Shown here: positions 58,390-64,000 of the stretch, one piece after another
Numbering within the stretch: position 1 is the stretch's first letter
Layout of the letters: every line of letters starts with the position of its first letter
Source of the DNA: Frateuria hangzhouensis
GTDB lineage: Bacteria > Pseudomonadota > Gammaproteobacteria > Xanthomonadales > Rhodanobacteraceae
Assembly: GCF_026410505.1 (NCBI RefSeq)
Contig: NZ_JAPMIU010000017.1
Coordinates: 1-64,000 of the forward strand
DNA: 64,000 nt
Direction: 5' to 3'
Translations under genes and position numbers: made by a program
Notes under the pieces: generated by a model
Told to the model about the DNA's origin: nothing
Database searches by the model: none
The model's input: the letters and a program-made list of their open reading frames with translations, nothing else

Positions 58390-59238
58390 TCATTGCTTGC
58401 CGGCGGGGGCGTCTTTCTGTTCGGAAGGCGAGCCGTTGACCAGGAACTTGCCGATCAGGTCCTCGAGCTGCATGGCCGACTGGGTCAGCACCATTTCGTC
58501 GCCGTTCTTGAGCATCTCCGGCGAGCCGCCGGGCTGGATCGCAACGTACTGGGTGCCGATCAAACCGCTGGTGAACACCGCGGCGGCCGAATCGTCGGGG
58601 ATCTGGTCGTACTTCTTGTCGATCACCAGGATCACTTCGGCATCCAGCCTGACCGGGTCGGCATGCACCGCCGCCACGCTGCCGATCGGCACACCGGCCA
58701 TCTTCACCGGTGCGCCCGCCGAGAGCGCGCCGACGTTGCTGAAACGCGCCTTGAGCGTATAGCTGCCGCCGAGATTGTCGGCCACGCCGCCGGCGCCGAA
58801 GAACTTGCCGAGCATCTCCTCCAGCTGCTGCGCCGGCTTGGTGCGTGCCAGCGTGCCGCCCTCGGCCACATCCTTGTTGGAGTTGCCGTACTGGATGCCC
58901 ACGTACTGGTCGCCGAGCAGACCGCTGGTGAAGATGGCGGCGACCGAATCGTCCGGAATGTGGCTGTAGCGCTCGTCGATGGCCAAGGTCACCTCGGCCG
59001 CTTCCTTTTCCGGGTCGAGCACGATCGAGCGCACCTGGCCCACGCGCACGCCGGCGATCTTCACCGGCGCGCGCTCCTTGAGCTGGCCGATGTTGGCGAA
59101 GTGCGCCTGGACCGTGTAGCTCGCACCCTGGTGAGTGTTGGCGATCGAAGTGGTCTGGGTCGCAAGGTAGGCCAGCGCGGCGAAGCCGAGCACGATGAAC
59201 AGGCCGGTGCCGACGGCGTAGGAATTTCTCTGGCTCAC
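58390..59238 (-). CDS. mlaD: MlaD-like MCE protein with two MCE domains in tandem
   Basis: Inner-membrane anchored lipid-binding protein of 282 aa, much longer than E. coli MlaD (183 aa). One membrane helix (VGTGLFIVLGFAALAYLATQ) precedes MCE domain 1 (residues 40-118) and a helix (QQLEEMLGKFFG). MCE domain 2 (159-237) and a matching helix (MQLEDLIGKFL) follow. The two units share about 45 of 79 positions by eye, with common ADPV-free cores such as IPDDS then AAxFTSGL and Gly-Gln-Tyr-Val. The start is a GTG with GAGGATTTTGCC upstream. Two stacked hexameric rings are predicted. It lies 27 bp from mlaC and 32 bp from mlaE. Confidence 0.92.
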   Translation of the reverse strand: MSQRNSYAVGTGLFIVLGFAALAYLATQTTSIANTHQGASYTVQAHFANIGQLKERAPVKIAGVRVGQVRSIVLDPEKEAAEVTLAIDERYSHIPDDSVAAIFTSGLLGDQYVGIQYGNSNKDVAEGGTLARTKPAQQLEEMLGKFFGAGGVADNLGGSYTLKARFSNVGALSAGAPVKMAGVPIGSVAAVHADPVRLDAEVILVIDKKYDQIPDDSAAAVFTSGLIGTQYVAIQPGGSPEMLKNGDEMVLTQSAMQLEDLIGKFLVNGSPSEQKDAPAGKQ

Positions 59239-59270
59239 GGCAAAATCCTCAAGGGAATCACGTCAGGCAA

Positions 59271-60041
59271 TCACATCAAAAAGGCGGTCAGCACGAAGTC
59301 CAGCGCCAGGATCGCGATCGAGGAAGCGACCACGGTGCGGGTGGTGGCGTAGGCCACGCCTTCGCTGGTCGGCGGGGTGGTGTAGCCCTGGTAGACGGCG
59401 ATCAGCGAGACCACCGCGCCGAACACGGCGCTCTTGATCACGATGCCGTTGACCACGTCCTTCCACACGTCGACGGTGGCGGTCATGTTCGACCAGAACG
59501 TGCCGTTGTCGATGCCCAGCCAGGTCACGCCCACCAGATGCCCGCCGAAGATGCCCAGCGCGCAGAACACCGCACACAGCAGCGGCATGGCGATCAGGCC
59601 GGCCAGGTAGCGCGGTACCGCCACGTAGGCGATCGGGTCGACCGCCATCATCTCCATCGCGGCCAGCTGGTCGGTGGCACGCATCAGGCCGATCTCGGCG
59701 GTGATCGAGGTCCCGGCGCGACCGGCGAACAGCAGCGCGGTGACCACCGGTCCCAGCTCGCGGTAGATCGCGATCGCCACCACCGTGCCGCTGGCCGCGG
59801 TGCCGCCGAAGATCGACAACACGTAGTAGAGCTGCAGCCCCAGCACCATACCGACGAACAGGCCGCAGACCATGATGATGGTCAGGCTCATCGCGCCGAC
59901 GAACCACAGCTGGCGCACCGTCTCGCGGGCGTGCTTCATGCTGCGTGGCACGGCCGCCAGCAGGGTCAGCCCGAACAGCCCGGCTTCGCCGATCTGCGCC
60001 AGCGCATTGGCGATCACGTTGCGTTGCGGCTGCGCGCTCAT
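59271..60041 (-). CDS. mlaE: Mla transport permease MlaE
   Basis: 256 aa, the membrane component of the MlaFEDB lipid ABC transporter. Five or six helices are seen, with the family segments LFVGMVLGLQLYYVLSIFG, FAGRAGTSITAEIGLMRATD, and AMEMMAVDPIAYVAVPRYLA. It overlaps mlaF as ATGA (60038-60041). Confidence 0.95.
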   Translation of the reverse strand: MSAQPQRNVIANALAQIGEAGLFGLTLLAAVPRSMKHARETVRQLWFVGAMSLTIIMVCGLFVGMVLGLQLYYVLSIFGGTAASGTVVAIAIYRELGPVVTALLFAGRAGTSITAEIGLMRATDQLAAMEMMAVDPIAYVAVPRYLAGLIAMPLLCAVFCALGIFGGHLVGVTWLGIDNGTFWSNMTATVDVWKDVVNGIVIKSAVFGAVVSLIAVYQGYTTPPTSEGVAYATTRTVVASSIAILALDFVLTAFLM

Positions 60042-60865
60042 GCCTTGGCTCCGGTCAGGCCCAGCGCCTGGGCGTAGTCGCCGGCGGGATACTGGAACGG
60101 CACCGGGCCGTCGATGTCGCCGCCGAAGAACTGGCGCGTCCAGGGCGAGCCGTCGTTGGCGATGGTCTTCGGATCGCCCTGCGCGACCACCTTGCCATTG
60201 GCGATCAGGTAAACCTGGTCGGCGACCTGCTTGATCGCCTCCAGTTCGTGCGCCACCAGCACGCTGGTGATGCCCAGCGTCTCGTTGAGCGTGCGGATCA
60301 GCTTGAGCACCTGGCTCAGCGCAATGGGGTCCAGGCCCACGAAGGGCTCGTCGTAGAGGATCAGCATCGGGTCGAACACGATCGCCCGCGCCAGCGCCAC
60401 GCGACGCGCCATGCCGCCGGACAGCTCGGCGGGCATCAGCGCCGCGGCGCCGCGCAACCCGACCGCCTGCAGCTTGGTCAGCACGATGTTGCGGATCAGC
60501 ACCTCCGGCAGCTTCGTGTGCTGGCGCAGCGGGAAGGCGACGTTCTCGAACACGTCGTAGTCGGTCAGCAAGGCGGAGTTCTGGAACAGGTAGCCGATCT
60601 TCTCGCGCAGCTCGAACAGCTTCTCGCGCGAGAGCTCCGGCACGTTCTGCCCATCGACCCGCACCTGGCCTGCATCGCCGCGCATCTGCCCGGTGATGTG
60701 CTTGAGCAGCGTGGTCTTGCCGGTGCCGCTGGGGCCCATGATCGCCGTCACCTTGCCGCGCGGGATGTCCAGGTCCAGCGCATCGAAGATGGTCTTGCCG
60801 TTGAGCACCGTGGTCAGGCCACGGATGCGTACCAGGGGTTCGACGGGGGCGGCGGGGGCGGTCAT
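60038..60865 (-). CDS. mlaF: Mla transport ATP-binding protein MlaF
   Basis: 275 aa ABC ATPase that drives MlaE. Walker A is GPSGTGKTTLL, Q-loop YLFQNSALL, signature ELSGGMARRVALARAI, Walker B LILYDEPFVGLDP, and H-loop LVAHELEAI. The C-terminus extends by about 30 residues (FFGGDIDGPVPFQYPAGDYA), a swapped tail known in MlaF of E. coli for dimer contact. First gene of mlaFEDCB; a weak promoter (TTGGCC-17-TACCTT) may lie just upstream. Confidence 0.95.
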   Translation of the reverse strand: MTAPAAPVEPLVRIRGLTTVLNGKTIFDALDLDIPRGKVTAIMGPSGTGKTTLLKHITGQMRGDAGQVRVDGQNVPELSREKLFELREKIGYLFQNSALLTDYDVFENVAFPLRQHTKLPEVLIRNIVLTKLQAVGLRGAAALMPAELSGGMARRVALARAIVFDPMLILYDEPFVGLDPIALSQVLKLIRTLNETLGITSVLVAHELEAIKQVADQVYLIANGKVVAQGDPKTIANDGSPWTRQFFGGDIDGPVPFQYPAGDYAQALGLTGAKA

Positions 60866-60946
60866 AAGCGGACTAAGGTAGCCGAGCGGTGAAGGGAGGC
60901 CAAGCTACGCGTTTGCCCCCTCGCCCGTGCGGGGAGAAGAACACAG

Positions 60947-61570
60947 TCAGGCGAGCAATTCGGCGATCAGTGCCTCATGGCGCTTCCACTGCAGTTCACC
61001 GCGATGCCGCACCGCCCGCACGATCGCCTGCAGGTCGGCCAGCGCCTCGTCGAACCCGTCGTTGACCACGATGTAGTCGAACTCGTGCGCGTGGCCGATC
61101 TCCTCGCGCGAATTGTGCAGCCGCCGCTCGATCACCTCCGGCGCATCCGAACCGCGCCCGCGCAGGCGGCGCTCCAGCTCGGCGCGGGAGGGGGGCAGGA
61201 TGAACACGCTCACGCAATCGGACTTGGCGCGGCGGATCTGCGCGGCGCCCTGCCAGTCGATTTCCAGCAGTACGTCGCGGCCCTGGTCGAGCAGCGCCTG
61301 CACCGTCGCCACCGAGGTACCGTAGAAGTTGCCGTGCACCTCGGCGTGTTCGAGGAAGGTGCCGGCAGCGATCTGCTGCTCGAACTCCACGCGTTCGACG
61401 AAGTAGTAATGCCGGCCGAATTCCTCGCCTGCCCGCGGCGGCCGCGTGGTGTGCGAGATCGACAGCGAGATCGTCGGCTCGCGCTCCAGCAAGGCATTGA
61501 CGAGCGTGGATTTGCCAGCTCCTGATGGCGCCGCGACGATGAACAGCGTGCCCGGCATCTGGACGCTCAT
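60947..61570 (-). CDS. gmk: Guanylate kinase
   Basis: Phosphorylates GMP to GDP. 207 aa. The P-loop is VAAPSGAGKSTLV, with the GMP-binding segment SISHTTRPPRAGE and HYYFVERVEFEQQ. It overlaps the yicC stop as ATGA (61567-61570), so the two are coupled. In Xanthomonas the gene is followed by rpoZ and spoT; here the Mla cluster lies between. Confidence 0.97.
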   Translation of the reverse strand: MSVQMPGTLFIVAAPSGAGKSTLVNALLEREPTISLSISHTTRPPRAGEEFGRHYYFVERVEFEQQIAAGTFLEHAEVHGNFYGTSVATVQALLDQGRDVLLEIDWQGAAQIRRAKSDCVSVFILPPSRAELERRLRGRGSDAPEVIERRLHNSREEIGHAHEFDYIVVNDGFDEALADLQAIVRAVRHRGELQWKRHEALIAELLA

Positions 61571-62430
61571 TCGATGTTCTGCACCTGTTCGCGCATCTGT
61601 TCGATCAGCACCTTCAGCTCCACCGCCGCATTGGTGCTGCGCGCGTCGACCGACTTGGAGCCGAGCGTGTTGGCCTCGCGGTTGAACTCCTGCATGAGGA
61701 AGTCCAGCCGGCGGCCGACCGGCTCCTTCAGGCCCAGCACGCGGCGGGTCTCGGCCACGTGCGTGGCGAGCCGGTCGAGCTCCTCGTCGACGTCGCTGCG
61801 GGTGACCTGCAGCAACAGTTCCTGCTCCAGCCGGCCCGGATCTGCCGGCAGCTTCAGATCGGCCAGGCGCGCTTCCAGGCGGGCCCGCAGCGCGGTGCGG
61901 ATCTCGGGCATCCAGCCGCGCACCTCGCCCACGATGCGCTCGACCGCGTCAAGCTTGTCGCGCAGGATCGCCTCCAGCTGGGCGCCCTCGCGCTCGCGGG
62001 TGGCGCTGAGCGCGTCGAGGGCGCGGTCGAGTACCTCGAACAGCGCAGCCTGCTGCGCCTCCGGATCGGCCTCGGCCTGGCGCAATACGCCGGGGAAACG
62101 CAGCAGTTCGGTCAGCTGTACCTGCATGCCGGGAAAGCGCCCGGCCAGTTCGCGGCTGAGCGTGGCCAGCCGGCCGAGCGTCACTTCATCCACTTCCAGC
62201 GAGTCGCCACGCGCCTCGCCGCCCCGCAGGCGCACGGTCAGGTCCACTTTGCCGCGCGACAGCCGCGCGGCGATGCGCTCGCGCAACGCCGACTCGTAGG
62301 AACGCAGTTCCTCGGGCAGGCGGGGGCTCAGCTCCAGGTAGCGGTGGTTGACCGTGCGCAGTTCGCAACCGAGCGTGCCGGCGGGCCCCTGGGTCTCGGC
62401 GCTGGCGTAAGCCGTCATGCTGCGGATCAT
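61567..62430 (-). CDS. yicC: YicC-family endoribonuclease
   Basis: 287 aa. The N-terminus MIRSMTAYASAE and VNHRYLELSPRLPEELR match YicC_N. The C-terminal domain (DUF1732) ends DFLMQEFNREANTLGSKSVD and then AAVELKVLIEQMREQVQNIE, the usual YicC/YloC signature. YicC proteins are reported as endoribonucleases in the YoeB/YicC-YloC group. AGGGG eight bases before the ATG supports this start. Divergent from rph, coupled to gmk. Confidence 0.93.
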   Translation of the reverse strand: MIRSMTAYASAETQGPAGTLGCELRTVNHRYLELSPRLPEELRSYESALRERIAARLSRGKVDLTVRLRGGEARGDSLEVDEVTLGRLATLSRELAGRFPGMQVQLTELLRFPGVLRQAEADPEAQQAALFEVLDRALDALSATREREGAQLEAILRDKLDAVERIVGEVRGWMPEIRTALRARLEARLADLKLPADPGRLEQELLLQVTRSDVDEELDRLATHVAETRRVLGLKEPVGRRLDFLMQEFNREANTLGSKSVDARSTNAAVELKVLIEQMREQVQNIE

Positions 62431-62465
62431 GCGTCGAGCCCCTGCGGTCGGTCGGAAAGCGGCAA

Positions 62466-62474
62466 TGGTAAACT
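62466..62474 (+). promoter_or_regulatory. Candidate extended -10 promoter of rph
   Basis: TGGTAAACT (extended -10 TG then TAAACT) ends 36 bp before the rph ATG. No good -35 is visible. Confidence 0.35.
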
Positions 62475-62510
62475 CTCGCATCCCGCCTTGCCCAACTTCA
62501 GGCCCCCCGC

Positions 62511-63239
62511 ATGACCATGACCCGCCCGAGCGGCCGCGCCAGCGACCAGCTGCGTCCGGTGACGCTGCAACGCCGCTATACCCGCCACGCCGAAGGCTCC
62601 GTTCTGGTGAGCTTCGGCGACACCCGCGTGCTGTGCACCGCCAGTATCGAAGACCGCGTGCCGCCGTGGCTGCGCGGCAAGGGCGAAGGCTGGATCACCG
62701 CCGAGTACGGCATGCTGCCGCGCGCCACCGGCACGCGCTCGCAGCGCGAGGCCGCGCGTGGCGTCCAGGGCGGCCGTACGCTGGAGATCCAGCGCCTGAT
62801 CGGCCGCAGCCTGCGCGCCTGCATCAACCGCCAGGCGCTGGGCGAGCGCGTGATCACGCTCGATTGCGACGTGATCCAGGCCGACGGCGGCACCCGCACC
62901 GCGGCGATCACCGGCGCCTACGTGGCGCTGGTCGATGCGGTGAACTTCCTGATGAAGCGCGAGAACCTCAAGCGCAACCCGGTGGTCGGCGCGGTGGCGG
63001 CCGTCTCGGTGGGCATCTACAAAGGCGTGCCGGTGCTCGACCTGGACTACGCCGAAGATTCGTCCTGCGATACCGACATGAACGTGGTGATGAACGACGG
63101 CGGCGGCTTCATCGAAGTGCAGGGTACCGCCGAAGGCCATGCGTTCCGGCGCGAGGAGATGGACGCGATGCTGCGGCTGGCCGAGCAAGGCATCGGCGAA
63201 CTGGTGGCCGCGCAACGCGCGGCACTGGCGGAAGGCTGA
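62511..63239 (+). CDS. rph: Ribonuclease PH
   Basis: Phosphorolytic 3'-5' exoribonuclease that trims tRNA and rRNA ends. 242 aa. Family motifs: [20 protein letters not shown] near the start, [40 protein letters not shown], and the catalytic strand [20 protein letters not shown]. The ending [20 protein letters not shown] is normal length. The phosphate-binding GTR loop is intact, so it should be active, unlike the frameshifted K-12 gene. The next gene starts two bases after its stop. Confidence 0.97.
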   Translation: MTMTRPSGRASDQLRPVTLQRRYTRHAEGSVLVSFGDTRVLCTASIEDRVPPWLRGKGEGWITAEYGMLPRATGTRSQREAARGVQGGRTLEIQRLIGRSLRACINRQALGERVITLDCDVIQADGGTRTAAITGAYVALVDAVNFLMKRENLKRNPVVGAVAAVSVGIYKGVPVLDLDYAEDSSCDTDMNVVMNDGGGFIEVQGTAEGHAFRREEMDAMLRLAEQGIGELVAAQRAALAEG

Positions 63240-63240
63240 C

Positions 63241-63837
63241 GTGCGGCGCCTGGTACTGGCCAGCGGCAACCGCGGCAAACTGGCCGAATTCGAAACCTTG
63301 CTGGCCGGCAGCGGCTTCGAAGTCGTCACCCAGGGTAGCCTGGGCGTGCTCGACATCGAGGAAACCGGCACCACCTTCGTGGAGAACGCGCTGCTGAAGG
63401 CGCGCCACGCCGCGCGCATCACCCGGCTGCCCGCACTGGCCGACGATTCGGGCCTGTGCGTGGAACACCTGGACGGCGCGCCCGGCCTGTACTCGGCCCG
63501 CTACGCCGGCAGCCATGGCGATGCCGCGGCCAACCGCGCCAAGCTGCTGCACGCGCTCGAGGGGGTGCCCGCCGAGCGGCGCGGCGCCTTTTTCATCTGC
63601 GTGCTGGTGCTGCTGCAGCATGCCGACGATCCGGCGCCGCTGATCGCCGAGGGTCGCTGGCAGGGGCGCATATCGGAAGCCGAACGTGGCGACGGCGGCT
63701 TCGGCTACGACCCGCTGTTCCTGCCCGAAGGGCAAACCCTGTCGGCGGCAGAGCTCGACCGGTCGCTGAAGAACCGCCTGAGCCACCGCGGCCTGGCGCT
63801 GGCCCGGCTGCACGCCCAACTGGGCGCGCAACACTAG
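63241..63837 (+). CDS. rdgB: XTP/dITP diphosphatase (RdgB/HAM1)
   Basis: Cleans non-canonical purine triphosphates from the nucleotide pool. 198 aa. It has VLASGNRGKLAEFETLL, the ADDSGLCVEHLDGAPGLYSA loop, and GFGYDPLFLPEGQT. The start is a GTG 1 bp after the rph stop, giving MRRLVLASGN. The longer in-frame ATG inside rph would add 34 non-conserved residues and is rejected. It is followed by hemW with two bases between. Confidence 0.95.
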   Translation: MRRLVLASGNRGKLAEFETLLAGSGFEVVTQGSLGVLDIEETGTTFVENALLKARHAARITRLPALADDSGLCVEHLDGAPGLYSARYAGSHGDAAANRAKLLHALEGVPAERRGAFFICVLVLLQHADDPAPLIAEGRWQGRISEAERGDGGFGYDPLFLPEGQTLSAAELDRSLKNRLSHRGLALARLHAQLGAQH

Positions 63838-63839
63838 CC

Positions 63840-64000
63840 ATGCCGCTGATCGCACCACCGCTGGCGCTGTACGTGCACATGCCCTGGTGCGTGAAGAAAT
63901 GCCCGTACTGCGATTTCAATTCGCACGGTGTGCGCGGCGAACCACCGCCCTACGCGGGCTACGTCGACACCTTGCTGGCCGACCTCGATGCCGACCTGGC
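63840..64000 (+). CDS. hemW: Radical SAM heme chaperone HemW, N-terminal part (runs off the window)
   Basis: Coproporphyrinogen-oxidase-like radical SAM protein that delivers heme. Only 53 codons are seen. The opening MPLIAPPLALYVHMPWCVKK and CPYCDFNSH shows the CxxxCxxC iron-sulfur motif at Cys17, Cys21 and Cys24, preceded by the family YVHMPWC. Start ATG at 63840 is two bases after rdgB. The gene order rph-rdgB-hemW is common in gammaproteobacteria. Confidence 0.9.
   Translation, partial: MPLIAPPLALYVHMPWCVKKCPYCDFNSHGVRGEPPPYAGYVDTLLADLDADL

Overview
The window is chromosomal DNA of a high-GC gammaproteobacterium. Gene content and order (pilMNOPQ divergent from ponA; rph-rdgB-hemW next to yicC-gmk; recG-ridA-spoT-rpoZ; type B L31; Bat/MoxR operon) point to Xanthomonadales, most probably Rhodanobacteraceae (Rhodanobacter, Dyella or Frateuria-like). 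This is inference from gene content and protein style; no database search was possible. I see no rRNA, tRNA, CRISPR array, transposase, integrase or phage structural gene.

Layout. 1-4.9 kb: exopolysaccharide export, with ugd, a Wzc-type tyrosine autokinase and its phosphatase Wzb read leftward, and the Wza-type export lipoprotein read rightward across a 636-bp spacer. 5-9.8 kb: small housekeeping and accessory genes (Rieske protein, Ada-like regulator/methyltransferase, VOC protein, EamA exporter, AtoE-type carrier). 9.8-14.4 kb: a MacAB-like ABC efflux operon (adaptor, ATPase, two permeases). 14.5-19 kb: FAH-family enzyme, MscL, secreted M28 peptidase, a small lipoprotein and a soluble PAS chemoreceptor. 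19.2-26.0 kb: a complete, tightly overlapping four-gene Wadjet (JetABCD) anti-plasmid defence operon, the main accessory island of the window. 26.2-31.9 kb: RND efflux pump with its adaptor, a MarR regulator, and a divergent macro-domain protein. 31.8-38.8 kb: MoxR-DUF58-DUF4381-BatA-BatB/C-BatD operon. 39-46.9 kb: pilMNOPQ (type IV pilus alignment complex and secretin) divergent from penicillin-binding protein 1A. 47-53.4 kb: conserved hypothetical, citrate synthase, L31, nucleoside hydrolase, RecG, RidA. 53.7-62.4 kb: spoT-rpoZ and gmk-yicC, with a whole Mla phospholipid-transport set (mlaA, then mlaFEDCB) lying between rpoZ and gmk. 62.5-64 kb: rph, rdgB and the start of hemW.

How the genes work together. 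Much of the window concerns the cell envelope: capsule or EPS export, lipid asymmetry, pilus assembly, peptidoglycan synthesis and drug efflux. The two most notable observations are the intact Wadjet locus and an MlaD that carries two MCE domains in tandem instead of one. Three families of short palindromic intergenic repeats (REP/REPIN-like) sit between genes, often directly after stop codons. The BatB-like protein has lost its metal-binding MIDAS residues, while the adjacent BatA keeps them.
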